From IMG/VR virus record IMGVR_UViG_3300010373_001365, positions 1 through 31,159 of that record: a stretch of 31,159 bases of DNA, one strand, 5' to 3'. The notes under the pieces are model-generated. The model saw only the letters and a list, made by a program, of their open reading frames with translations, was not told where the DNA came from and made no database searches. Every line of letters begins with the position of its first letter. Position 1 is the first letter of the stretch. Both the position numbers and the translations under genes were made by a program. The stretch is from a virus. This document shows, one piece after another, positions 7,255-15,106 of the stretch.

Positions 7255-7551
7255 ATGGACTATTTCCGGACATCGGGCGAAGCCATCATTAAGACGACCC
7301 AACTGATTGCTGACATCCAGGCATTTATCCCGGCGATGTTGAGATTCGAGGATGGGCCCGAGATTCGCCAGTTCGCGGTGGAAGTACATGCGGCGCTCCG
7401 AGAAGCCCGCTTGTTCCGGCAGGACTTAATTGCTGCTCGTGGCCCGGCAGTCCTGCTTGAGTGTTACCCGGAGGACGGAGAAGTGCTGTGTCGTCGGGTC
7501 GATCCGAAGAATCTGCCGCCTTGGAAGGATCGACTGGACAAGAGGAAATGA
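7255..7551 (+). CDS. Unknown small protein
   Basis: From the ATG at 7255 the protein has 98 residues (MDYFRTSGEAIIKTTQLIADI). An in-frame TTG at 7153 would give 132 residues. Neither start has a good Shine-Dalgarno. It looks mainly helical (EIRQFAVEVHAALREARLFRQDL), with a proline/arginine-rich end. Its stop overlaps the next ATG (ATGA), so the two are probably co-translated. Confidence 0.55.
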   Translation: MDYFRTSGEAIIKTTQLIADIQAFIPAMLRFEDGPEIRQFAVEVHAALREARLFRQDLIAARGPAVLLECYPEDGEVLCRRVDPKNLPPWKDRLDKRK

Positions 7552-7757
7552 AACGCACTGTGACAGTCCCGAATCCAGAGAAGGACCGCAAGCTCGCTGC
7601 CGTCCTGCAGCAGGCGGTCTTTGAGTATGAGCACAGAGAGAAAGAGTTGCTTGCGGAACTCGCAGCCATCAAGGGCAGGCTCGATATACTGCGCAACGCC
7701 GTTCAAGTCTTTGGAGCCAGCGGAGGCATCCTCTCAACCCCTCCCGAGGCGCAATAA
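7548..7757 (+). CDS. Small coiled-coil protein
   Basis: The ATG at 7548 overlaps the previous stop as ATGA, with AGAGGA just upstream. The 69-residue product (MKRTVTVPNPEKDRKLAAVLQQAVFEYEHREKELL) is mostly one long charged helix of coiled-coil type. No family recognised. It is the last gene before a non-coding stretch with several hairpins. Confidence 0.6.
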   Translation: MKRTVTVPNPEKDRKLAAVLQQAVFEYEHREKELLAELAAIKGRLDILRNAVQVFGASGGILSTPPEAQ

Positions 7758-7758
7758 A

Positions 7759-7813
7759 AATCGGTGGACTGGCAGAGAAGGGGGATAACTCTGCCTCTCG
7801 ACGCCCACCGATT
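7759..7813. other. Nested hairpin after a stop codon
   Basis: Outer arms AATCGGTGG (7759-7767) and CCACCGATT (7805-7813) are a perfect 9-bp inverted repeat. Inner arms GGCAGAG (7771-7777) and CTCTGCC (7789-7795) form a second 7-bp stem with an 11-base loop. It starts two bases after a TAA. No T-run follows, so it is not a simple terminator. Confidence 0.6.
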
Positions 7814-7893
7814 CGCACATAATAGTAATGGGCAACCAAATTGCAAGCGAGTAATTGCATATCACGTTGGCAGTATTTGATGCAAATCTAGGT

Positions 7894-7935
7894 TGTCGGG
7901 TGAAAGAGGACCAGTAATGCGGGCCCTCTCCGACA
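7894..7935. other. Bulged hairpin
   Basis: TGTCGG (7894-7899) pairs with CCGACA (7930-7935), and AGAGG (7905-7909) pairs with CCTCT (7925-7929), leaving a 5-base bulge on the left side and a 15-base loop. It is the second structure of the 285-base gap 7758-8042. Confidence 0.45.
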
Positions 7936-7975
7936 CACAAAAAGTATGGGTTACCAATCTCCATTTTGGCATAGC

Positions 7976-8020
7976 CCCCTCGACAGTGTGCAGTTGCCAT
8001 ACTCTGCCGCTGTCGAGGGG
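7976..8020. other. Hairpin upstream of the membrane-protein gene
   Basis: CCCCTCGACAG (7976-7986) and CTGTCGAGGGG (8010-8020) form a perfect 11-bp stem with a 23-base loop. It ends 22 bases before the next ATG, with no T-run. It may be an mRNA control element or a protein-binding site. Confidence 0.6.
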
Positions 8021-8042
8021 CATAATTGGAGTAAGGTGTAAC

Positions 8043-8459
8043 ATGGAAACCGCTAAGCAAGTTATGGATTTGATCTTAGGAGGCTTCTTAATCCTCATTC
8101 TGTTGGCGATATTCGCAGCAGTCGCCTATGTCGTTTGTGGCGTTCATTCCGTTAGTCGGTGGGCCCATAGGAATCAAGAGTCCGAACTCTGCCACAGCGA
8201 GCCAGTCCAAAAGATAGTTCTGGAATTGAAGGAGGCCAAGGCACGGGCCCTCCACGAGGCTCGACACATCCAGGAGAAAACCACCGGCCGCAACCCTACA
8301 GCCGAAGAACGAGCTTCCATTCAACGGGCGATGATGGAAGCTCGCCGAGTCCACAGCGCGATTGAGACAATTGAGGACCTACATCGGCGGGCTAAGGAAG
8401 AGCAACAGCAGACTGCCGATCTCGAAGCGCTGGATAAAAGCTATGCCACACAAGCCTAA
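8043..8459 (+). CDS. Membrane-anchored coiled-coil protein
   Basis: I chose the ATG at 8043 because the in-frame sequence upstream passes through the hairpin region. GGAG lies about 12 bases before it. The 138-residue product has a strong transmembrane segment at residues ~10-33 (LILGGFLILILLAIFAAVAY), then a long charged helical region (QKIVLELKEAKARALHEARHIQEK and MMEARRVHSAIETIEDLHRR). Topology would leave the long helix in the cytoplasm or periplasm. No family recognised. The end overlaps the HNH gene by 17 bases. Confidence 0.7.
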   Translation: METAKQVMDLILGGFLILILLAIFAAVAYVVCGVHSVSRWAHRNQESELCHSEPVQKIVLELKEAKARALHEARHIQEKTTGRNPTAEERASIQRAMMEARRVHSAIETIEDLHRRAKEEQQQTADLEALDKSYATQA

Positions 8460-8751
8460 GAGCCATCTTCAGTTGGTCCGCGAGAAGAACAGTGGGATTG
8501 TTTCCGCCAGTGGCCGCCGCCCCAACCCTCGCGACCGAGGTTATGACACCAGGTGGGAGCACTCCCGGAAATGGTTCTTAGCGCAACACCCGACCTGCAT
8601 TATGTGTGAAAGGCGGGGAGTGGTGAGATTGGCTACCTGCGTAGACCACATAATACCTCATCGCGGGAACATGAAACTGTTTTGGGACGCATCGAACCTC
8701 CAGAGCCTCTGTACAGAACATCATTCGGAGAAAACTCGTGCAGGCCTTTAG
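8443..8751 (+). CDS. Phage HNH endonuclease, small type
   Basis: The 102-residue protein contains the zinc-binding HNH fold of phage packaging-associated nucleases: CIMCERRG, then VDHIIPHRGNMKLFWDASNLQSLCTEHHSEKT. The two CxxC-like pairs, the DHI motif and the final C-x2-H-H are all present. Such nucleases often lie beside terminase genes and can aid DNA packaging (known for HK97 gp74). Here TerS is about 2.5 kb downstream. The ATG at 8443 lies inside the end of the membrane-protein gene. Confidence 0.85.
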   Translation: MPHKPKSHLQLVREKNSGIVSASGRRPNPRDRGYDTRWEHSRKWFLAQHPTCIMCERRGVVRLATCVDHIIPHRGNMKLFWDASNLQSLCTEHHSEKTRAGL

Positions 8752-8774
8752 GTGCTACGTATTAAAGACGTGGC

Positions 8775-9257
8775 ATGGTAAGTCAAATCTATTGCATGTG
8801 CAAGGCAGAAGGTTGTCAAAACACAAAGATCGTCGGCTATGGTTATTGCAAACTCCACTATCGACGTTGGAAGAATCATGGTGATCCGCATTATACCCGG
8901 CCATTACGCAATGTAGGCACTTGCTGCGTAAAGGGATGCTCCAGACAAGCGAGTAGAAAAGGGATGTGTTATGCCCATTACCAGAAGGCCTGGAAATACG
9001 GCGACCCGCTAATCACTAGGATTGCGCCGAGAAATAGCGGCATTTGTGCTGTTGAGGGTTGCTCTGGGATGGCTCGAACGCAGGCTGACACCGATGCAGG
9101 CCGGTATTGCGAGATGCATTACTATCGACTACGCAGAAATGGCACCCTTGGGACAGTAGTCGATACCAAGACATACGACAGTTGCCGTGAGTGCTCTGGA
9201 CCACTGCCAGTTGCGGGATGCCTTAGCAGAATACAGCCCCGAGTCTCCATTGGGTAA
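8775..9257 (+). CDS. Protein with three C-x4-C...C-x2-H zinc-binding repeats, possible HNH remnant
   Basis: The 160-residue protein has three similar units: CKAEGC...YCKLHYRRWKNHGDP, CVKGC...MCYAHYQKAWKYGDP and CAVEGC...YCEMHYYRLRRNGT. Each looks like a small zinc finger of the kind found before the catalytic part of phage HNH homing endonucleases. A fourth Cys pair (CRECSGPLP) starts but no HNH core follows, and the frame runs into the next gene's start. It may be a nuclease that lost its catalytic half, or a DNA-binding protein in its own right. The function is inferred only from the fingers. Confidence 0.65.
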   Translation: MVSQIYCMCKAEGCQNTKIVGYGYCKLHYRRWKNHGDPHYTRPLRNVGTCCVKGCSRQASRKGMCYAHYQKAWKYGDPLITRIAPRNSGICAVEGCSGMARTQADTDAGRYCEMHYYRLRRNGTLGTVVDTKTYDSCRECSGPLPVAGCLSRIQPRVSIG

Positions 9258-9828
9258 AGAGTTGATTCAGGATGGCAGCCTGAACATCCGCCCAGCAACA
9301 GAAAAGGAAATCCTGTTAGACCGGGACGACACGATTGCCCAACTGAACACCATGGTCGAAGAGGCAACGCAGAAGCTAGCCACGTTGGCGGCCAAACCAT
9401 CCGAGGAAATGATTATCGAGGTTGATGGAGTCGCCGAATACGACGAGCGATTCGAGCTTATGCGCAGCGTGACGCTCACGAAGGAGCGGGGCGATAATCA
9501 ATTCTTCGCGATCAGAGTTACATTTTTCGACCAGCAATTCCACCTGTTCACTGATCTCAAAAGATTCTTCAAAGGCGATTATGTCAAGCAGGGTATCGCC
9601 AAGGTTCGAAACATCGACCATGAATGGGATTGGGGTAGTAGTTGGGATATGAGGGTGATAGATGGCATCATCAGGGAGGTGCTGCACGAAAAGAGCAATG
9701 GGGACGAAGAGCAAGCCCACAAGGAAATACGCGCGAAACAGGGAGACATGTTCAAGCAAGCACTCCAGAGAAACAAAGGAAAGATCGAGCACACCATAAA
9801 GGATTGGCTCGCCATTCAGGGAATGTGA
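9187..9828 (+). CDS. Unknown protein
   Basis: The frame opens with GTG at 9187 inside the previous gene, giving 213 residues; an ATG at 9352 would give a shorter form. It has a helical N-terminal part (RDDTIAQLNTMVEEATQKLATLA), a beta-rich middle (RFELMRSVTLTKERGDNQFFAIRVTFFDQQFHLF) and a charged helical C-terminus. It shares the junction TGATG with the next gene. I recognise no family. Confidence 0.6.
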   Translation: MSALDHCQLRDALAEYSPESPLGKELIQDGSLNIRPATEKEILLDRDDTIAQLNTMVEEATQKLATLAAKPSEEMIIEVDGVAEYDERFELMRSVTLTKERGDNQFFAIRVTFFDQQFHLFTDLKRFFKGDYVKQGIAKVRNIDHEWDWGSSWDMRVIDGIIREVLHEKSNGDEEQAHKEIRAKQGDMFKQALQRNKGKIEHTIKDWLAIQGM

Positions 9829-10193
9829 TGGCTCTTAATCCATATAAATGGGACGTGTTTTCAGACACAGCTTTCCAGAAAATCATGAACGGTGACACAG
9901 ACGGTTTAGTCGCACTCTGCACGGTCGATCCAGACGGACGGCTCCGCTACATCTCCCACAATCCCAACATCACCAAACCACTATTCGCCATCCCTTACTA
10001 CATGGTCGGTGAAGGAATCAATGCCATAGAGTCCGTGGGAATGCTCGTCACGGATGGGGAACACCACAGGCTCGCACGTCCAGACGGCGATAGATACATC
10101 GTACCCAATGAACCATTCGGCTTGCCAGAAGTGCACGAGGATCGACTACGCGGCATCATCAAACACTTCTGCGAAAGCATCACAGGAGAATAA
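9828..10193 (+). CDS. Unknown protein
   Basis: This 121-residue protein (MALNPYKWDVFSDTAFQKIMNGD) starts at the TGATG junction with the preceding gene and ends at a TAATG junction with the next, so the three look like a tight operon. It contains a repeated-looking DPDGRLRYISHNPNI segment and a pattern of beta strands. No family recognised. Confidence 0.6.
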   Translation: MALNPYKWDVFSDTAFQKIMNGDTDGLVALCTVDPDGRLRYISHNPNITKPLFAIPYYMVGEGINAIESVGMLVTDGEHHRLARPDGDRYIVPNEPFGLPEVHEDRLRGIIKHFCESITGE

Positions 10194-10417
10194 TGGAAAC
10201 GCTCGCCGACAGATTGAACCAGTACGAGCGTGAACGCCACCACAATCACGATAGGCTAATAACTCTCCCATTACCCTGGCGACCAGCCAAACTCCTCGAC
10301 TATGAGGAAAACCGGATTTACGAGAACTGGAGCATGGACATCCAGACGCGTGTTCCCAGCAAGTGGCACATCTGGCACGACAACCAATGGAAACCATTGG
10401 CCGCAGGATGGAACTAA
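10193..10417 (+). CDS. Small unknown protein
   Basis: The 74-residue product (METLADRLNQYERERHHNHD) overlaps the previous stop by one base (TAATG), with AGGAG eight bases upstream, so translation is well supported. It is rich in Trp, Arg and Asn (ENWSMDIQTRVPSKWHIWHDNQW). No family recognised. Confidence 0.6.
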   Translation: METLADRLNQYERERHHNHDRLITLPLPWRPAKLLDYEENRIYENWSMDIQTRVPSKWHIWHDNQWKPLAAGWN

Positions 10418-10452
10418 CCCATGACTCTCCGGTCCGATGTATTTAAGACCGC

Positions 10453-11055
10453 ATGGAGACATTCATCTGCACCAAATGCGGCGAACCCAAAACGATAGAT
10501 CAATTCGGTAAAGATCGGGGCGGCAGACGCAAGAATTGTAAAGTCTGCGACCGCGAACGTCGCACCCGATACGCACGAAAGATTGGGACCCTCCCCAGAG
10601 ATACTTATCTAGCAGCACTCGCCAAATACCAGCAGGAGAAAGAAGAACAGAAGCGGGTCGAAGCAGCTATAAAGGCAGCACGACCGAAAAAGACCGACGA
10701 TCCCGCCACATGGAAAGCATACCGACGCAAGCACCACGATAAAACGAGGGGGACGTGGCGATGGTTCCTCCGCCAGCGATGGTCTGCCATCAATCAACGG
10801 ACCGTAAATGGCAGTAATCCAAAATGGGACAGGGAAGTGAGTAGCCGCTATCTACGGCGTGGCATTGAACTGAGGATGACGTATGAGGAGTTTAGGGATT
10901 GGTGCTATACCAAAAGGGAAGAGATCGAGCAGATGTACCGCAACAACGAGGTCCCAAGCATCGACAGGAAAGACAGCAACGGCCATTATGAAATCAACAA
11001 CCTGCAGGTGATTCCATTCCTGGAGAATTGTAGGAAGGATGCCACCAAGAAATAA
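10453..11055 (+). CDS. Phage HNH-like nuclease with N-terminal zinc finger
   Basis: The 200-residue protein begins with a four-Cys zinc knuckle (FICTKCGEPKTIDQFGKD...CKVCDRERR), has a charged helical middle, and ends with PSIDRKDSNGHYEINNLQVIPFLENC. That end matches the SIDRIDNxxGY...NxQxV pattern of small phage HNH-type nucleases. Similar genes are scattered in phage accessory regions as homing elements. No Shine-Dalgarno is obvious. It stands alone, followed by a 217-base gap. Confidence 0.65.
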   Translation: METFICTKCGEPKTIDQFGKDRGGRRKNCKVCDRERRTRYARKIGTLPRDTYLAALAKYQQEKEEQKRVEAAIKAARPKKTDDPATWKAYRRKHHDKTRGTWRWFLRQRWSAINQRTVNGSNPKWDREVSSRYLRRGIELRMTYEEFRDWCYTKREEIEQMYRNNEVPSIDRKDSNGHYEINNLQVIPFLENCRKDATKK

Positions 11056-11272
11056 TCCAATACGCCACGCTGTCGCATTCACGGATATACGTATAGGTCT
11101 GAAAGTTCTCTGACATATTCCGTGGACCGCCACGCTCCGCGCATGTTCCCGATATTCCTAGGGTAGTAGGTCGTATGCAAATCTCTTTCCGGATACCCAA
11201 CGAACCCACTTCCGAGGCTTCCCGAGGCACGGAAGATAGTCACGACGGATCAGCAGACACCGAGGAACACGC
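11056..11272. other. Non-coding gap upstream of terminase small subunit
   Basis: No convincing gene is seen here. The 9-mer CGCCACGCT occurs twice (near 11068 and near 11128). The position directly before terS is where cos or pac sequences often lie in HK97-type phages, but no specific site can be shown. Confidence 0.4.
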
Positions 11273-11749
11273 ATGTCCGGGATGTTTCCGAAACCCACCG
11301 CCATAAAGATTGCCGAGGGAAACCCAGGCAAGAAGAAGCTCCCCAAGAACGAACCCAAGCCAAAGACCAAAGCCAAACTAGAGCCGCCCGCCTACTTGAG
11401 TGAGGAAGCCAAGGCGATCTGGAATCAGTTGGCACCCGAATATGTCGCCATGGATTTGCTCTATTCCGTGGATGTCACCAAGTTCGCGATGTACTGCGAC
11501 TCGATTGCCACCTATGAGCGGCTCACCGAGGAGATCGAGCGTGAGGGGGATGTAGTCATGGGCAGCAACAAGAAGGGGAATACCTATGTGCTGCCCAATC
11601 CCAAGTGTGCGTTGAAGCATCAAGCGTTCGTCCGAATCCAGAAGCTTGGGGCGGAAATGGGCGACAGTCCTGGCTCGCGTGCTCGGCTTGGAAAGTTGAT
11701 GGACGACGACGAAGACGATGCACTCGATAGATTCCTGAAAGAAGAATAA
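11273..11749 (+). CDS. terS: Terminase small subunit, P27 family
   Basis: This 158-residue protein should recognise phage DNA and hand it to the large subunit for packaging. The start (KIAEGNPGKKKLPKNEPKPK) has the GNPGKR-type motif typical of the P27 family, followed by PPAYLSEEAKAIWNQLAPEYVAMDLLYSVDVTKFAMYC and a central helical pair (ATYERLTEEIEREG). It also has the family's late segment KHQAFVRIQKLGAEMGDSPGSRARLG. Length is normal. GAGGA lies about eight bases before the ATG. Two accessory genes and a broken endonuclease separate it from terL, which is unusual because the pair is normally adjacent. Confidence 0.9.
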   Translation: MSGMFPKPTAIKIAEGNPGKKKLPKNEPKPKTKAKLEPPAYLSEEAKAIWNQLAPEYVAMDLLYSVDVTKFAMYCDSIATYERLTEEIEREGDVVMGSNKKGNTYVLPNPKCALKHQAFVRIQKLGAEMGDSPGSRARLGKLMDDDEDDALDRFLKEE

Positions 11750-12253
11750 ATGTACAAATCCGAGATTCAGGCGGTGTATGCTGCCAACCCAATTCCTCCC
11801 GATTTCGCTCCTCACGCATTCATTGCGTCCGAACGAAGTCGCTATAAGGTTCGCTACATAGGTCTTGTGATGCTTCGAGAGCGACCATTGCTTTGCAGCT
11901 TATCAGAACTCGAATGGAATTACAGCGAGGAAGTGGGTCGAATTGCATATTGCGGCGAGGTTGTGGGTCGAATCGCATCCGATTTCGGTGGTCCAGACCG
12001 AGACATCCCCGAGAGGAAGCCGGCTTTCCTGGCTGTTGCTGATACCCTAGACGCGCACGGGAGACTTTACATCCTATATGACGGCGTGGAGAAGTGGTCC
12101 TGTGCCATCGATTATTTTCCGGGATTGCGTTTCAAGGGATGGCATTCAATTGGGGGGTTGCCGGTCGAGCATCAGCCCACTTCCGCCGACAGGGATGAAA
12201 TCCTGCAAGGGGTCGAGCATATAGCCAAGTCTTTGGCTCAATCCGTCGCATAA
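11750..12253 (+). CDS. Unknown protein between terminase genes
   Basis: The ATG follows the terS stop directly (TAAATG), suggesting coupling. The 167-residue protein is a mixed alpha/beta product (MYKSEIQAVYAANPIPPDF) and contains an internal duplication, EEVGRIAYCGEVVGRIA, from an imperfect tandem repeat of about 27 bases near 11930-11980. The later part (RLYILYDGVEKWSCAIDY) looks beta-rich. No family recognised. Confidence 0.6.
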   Translation: MYKSEIQAVYAANPIPPDFAPHAFIASERSRYKVRYIGLVMLRERPLLCSLSELEWNYSEEVGRIAYCGEVVGRIASDFGGPDRDIPERKPAFLAVADTLDAHGRLYILYDGVEKWSCAIDYFPGLRFKGWHSIGGLPVEHQPTSADRDEILQGVEHIAKSLAQSVA

Positions 12254-12295
12254 TCATCCCTCAATCAAAAGTCCTTCATCAATTGATGGAGGCTT

Positions 12296-12730
12296 ATGAA
12301 GTTCAGCACGGGTTTATATTCTGGGGTTGCCACGTTTGATTCCAACGCCACGCCCTCTACTGGCGTGACTCGCGACAGTGATGGGCAATCGGAATTCACG
12401 ACGGTGACGACCGAATTCCTCGATGTCACCGGCCAGATCACCAAGCCTATATCGACCGTCACCAGCACCTACACCATTGGCGAAGATGATTCCACGATCC
12501 TGGCTGATGCGACTAGTGCTGCGCTGGCCGTGAATCTGCCTCCCGCATCCGCCAATGCCGGAAGAATCCTCACGGTGAAGAAGATCGATTCCGTAACCGG
12601 CCACGCCGTGACTATTACCCCCAATGGCACCGACACGCTTGACGGAGCGAGCACCAAGGTAATCACCACTCAATGGCAAGTTGTGACGGTTCAGGCAGAG
12701 GGATCGGTTTGGTACGTGATAGGTAATTGA
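12296..12730 (+). CDS. Beta-rich virion-type protein (fibre/decoration-like)
   Basis: The 144-residue protein is rich in Thr, Val and Ala. It contains a phage fibre-type segment, STILADATSAALAVNLPPASANAGRILTVKKID...GHAVTITPNGTDTLDGAS, common at the ends of tail-fibre and capsid-fibre proteins. GGAGG lies only three bases before the ATG. It is out of place between TerS and TerL; a role as a small surface protein is inferred. It could also be an attachment or decoration protein moved here with the neighbouring endonuclease. Confidence 0.6.
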   Translation: MKFSTGLYSGVATFDSNATPSTGVTRDSDGQSEFTTVTTEFLDVTGQITKPISTVTSTYTIGEDDSTILADATSAALAVNLPPASANAGRILTVKKIDSVTGHAVTITPNGTDTLDGASTKVITTQWQVVTVQAEGSVWYVIGN

Positions 12731-12763
12731 TGATGTACCATCCCCTCCACGTATTTGAGTGGG

Positions 12764-13389
12764 ATGCGATCATTACGAACAATTCAGTGCAAACGGTGTA
12801 GCGACAGTTTCACCTCCAGGAAAAAGGGCGTCCTGCTCTGTTCCACTTGTAATCCACTCTATGCAGCCGAGCAGATGCAACTGCAACGGCAAGCAGAAAG
12901 GGACCGCAGGAATTTCCTGCTGCCTGATGGCAGTGGCGGTGTCTTGACCGATAAGGCAGGCCATCGCTGGATTGTCGATCTGGAAGACTTCGCTGTTGCG
13001 AAGAATTATCTATGGAATGACAACGGGCATGGCTACGCCAAGCGAGGAAAACGCGGCAGAGAGGGTGGCACCAGATATCTCCATAAGTTGATCTGCCCGC
13101 AATTGGAATTGGTTGACCACATAGACCGAAATCCCAGCAACTGCCGCAGGAATAATCTGCGAGACGGTGGCGGAGGCGTGAATAGTTGCAATACACCCAG
13201 GCGCGGCGTGGCACATCTAGGTATAAGGGAGTCTGTCTGAATCACCGTGGCCGTTGGGTGGCGCGTGTGACCGTAAACGGTAAGGATAAGAATCTCGGCA
13301 CATACACCAGAGAAGAGGATGCAGGCCGTGCTGTCTGGGAGTTCGTAAAGACCATCGGACGAGAGCAATTCTACATACCAGTAGATTAG
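12764..13389 (+). pseudogene. HNH-AP2 homing endonuclease, split by a frameshift
   Basis: The first frame (ATG 12764, to 13240) carries an N-terminal four-Cys finger (CKRCSDSF...CSTCNP) and the HNH core (LVDHIDRNPSNCRRNNLRDG...NSCN). The second frame (to 13389) carries an AP2 DNA-binding domain (TSRYKGVCLNHRGRWVARVTVNGKDKNLGTYTREEDAGRAVWEF is its span). The family has these domains in one chain. The HNH frame reads NTPRRG and the AP2 frame picks up at GTSRYKG. A single-base loss around 13195-13212 explains the change. No slippery sequence is seen there, so I call it broken, or a sequencing error. It lies directly before terL. Confidence 0.8.
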
Positions 13390-13407
13390 TTCCGCAAATC
13401 TATCTGC

Positions 13408-15084
13408 GTGGATTATCCAGAGTTCTGCCGCACTCCTGCTGACAAAGTTGCATATGACAAGGCTCGTCTAGCTGGATGGGCTGAATGGGTCCGTCTTCCC
13501 GCCGATCTCCGTGCAATAGAAAAGGGTTGCTATTTCTCAATCAAGAAAGCTCTGAAGGTCCGGCGATTCTTCGAGACATTGCTTTACATCGCTCCGGGTC
13601 GTCCCTTCATCCTACTCGATTGGCAATGGAAGGATGTGATTGGCCCTCTATTTGGGTGGCGCGCGCCAGACGGCAAGCGGCGATTCCGCGAAGCCTATAT
13701 CGAGATTCCCAAGGGTGCTGGTAAGTCGCTGCTCTGTTCCGGCATCGCCCTGTACATGCTTATTGGGGACGGCCGCTATGGGGCCGAAGTCCATTGTGCT
13801 GCATCCGACAAAATCCAGGCCGAGACAGTCTATGCCGCTTCCGCCAAGATGGTGGACAACAGCCCGACCCTAAGGCGGCGTCTGCAGGTCAATCCCTCCA
13901 CCAAGAGAATTCTGCTTAAGAGCAAGAGGACGAGGAATCCCATCGCGATCATGCGCCCACTGTCGAAAGTCAGTGGCTCGTCCGAGGGTTTGAAATCCCA
14001 CTGCATGATCGTTGACGAGTGCCATATTCTAAAGGACCGCAACTTCTTTGGGTCACTCAGATATGCCACGACCAAGCGGGACAATCCCGACCATGATAAT
14101 GGGCTGTTGCTCATCATCACAACGGCGGGCAACGACAGAAAGAGCATCGGTTGGGACGAGCACGAGAAAGCCAGAAAGTATCTGGATGGAATTGTTGAGT
14201 ATGAGGATTACCACGCCGTCATTTATGCCGCCGACGAAGACGACGACCCATTCAGTGAGGCGACTTGGCGGAAGGCCAATCCATCCATCGGAATTACCAC
14301 CGATCTATCAGAAGTGCGACAGGCGGCGCTGAAAGCCCAGCATAGCAAGAGCGAGCTCTATCGGTTCAAACGCTACCGCCTCAATCTATGGGTTCTTGGA
14401 CAGGTCGATGGTTGGCTGCCGATGGATAAGTGGCTCGCTGCCACCCCGCCCAGGTCGCTCAAGGAATTACTCAAGAAGGCATGTTGGGCTGGACTCGACT
14501 TGTCCAGCACGGAGGACATCACGGCTCTGGTTCTGGTCTTCCCCGATGGGGAGGGGAATTACGATCTCCATCCATATTTCTGGTGCCCGGAAGAGACAGT
14601 TATCGCTCGGACGCAATCGCAGAACGTGCCTTATCAGAAGTGGGTTGATGAGGGCTACATCGAGACGACTCCGGGAAGTGCCGTCGATTATCACTTCATT
14701 GTGCAGCGGATACAGGAAATCCGGGGCGAGTTCACCGTTAAGTCGGTTGCATTAGATAAGGGATGGCAAGGACAAGGCGTCTGCAATGATCTGATGGACG
14801 CGGGCTGCAACGTGGTGCCGTTTGGTATGGGGTTCGATTCGATGTCCATTCCATCCAAGGCTTTTGAGGGCTTGGTCCGGTCGGGGAAGTTGCGGCACAA
14901 TAATCCTGTTCTCACCTGGATGGCTTCGAACGCCACGGTTGTCACTAATTCTTACGACCAGATCAGGCCATGTAAGCGGAAGTCCACCGAGAAGATCGAC
15001 GGCATCATTGGCAGCATCATCGCGGTTGCCCGTGCCGCCGAGGATGGTGCTGCCCAGGGAAGCTATAAGATAGAATGGATTTAA
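13408..15084 (+). CDS. terL: Terminase large subunit
   Basis: The 558-residue motor packages DNA into the prohead and cuts it. The ATPase half has Walker A IPKGAGKS (residues ~100-107), Walker B MIVDECH (Asp203, Glu204) and a coupling motif LLIITTAGND (~233-242). The nuclease half begins with AGLDLSSTEDITALVLVF (Asp364) and continues with VALDKGWQGQGVCNDL and, near the end, KSTEKIDGIIGSIIAVARA. Order and length fit the HK97/Terminase_1 family. The start is GTG at 13408, with no Shine-Dalgarno but a GCAAATCTATCTGC element before it, similar to those before other genes here. Confidence 0.95.
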   Translation: MDYPEFCRTPADKVAYDKARLAGWAEWVRLPADLRAIEKGCYFSIKKALKVRRFFETLLYIAPGRPFILLDWQWKDVIGPLFGWRAPDGKRRFREAYIEIPKGAGKSLLCSGIALYMLIGDGRYGAEVHCAASDKIQAETVYAASAKMVDNSPTLRRRLQVNPSTKRILLKSKRTRNPIAIMRPLSKVSGSSEGLKSHCMIVDECHILKDRNFFGSLRYATTKRDNPDHDNGLLLIITTAGNDRKSIGWDEHEKARKYLDGIVEYEDYHAVIYAADEDDDPFSEATWRKANPSIGITTDLSEVRQAALKAQHSKSELYRFKRYRLNLWVLGQVDGWLPMDKWLAATPPRSLKELLKKACWAGLDLSSTEDITALVLVFPDGEGNYDLHPYFWCPEETVIARTQSQNVPYQKWVDEGYIETTPGSAVDYHFIVQRIQEIRGEFTVKSVALDKGWQGQGVCNDLMDAGCNVVPFGMGFDSMSIPSKAFEGLVRSGKLRHNNPVLTWMASNATVVTNSYDQIRPCKRKSTEKIDGIIGSIIAVARAAEDGAAQGSYKIEWI

Positions 15085-15106
15085 CTGTCCCATCAAAGCT
15101 AATGGG

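Noticed and set aside
11056-11272. tRNA or cos site in the gap before terS
   Set aside because: No cloverleaf with a T-loop sequence and no recognisable cos motif could be found by eye.
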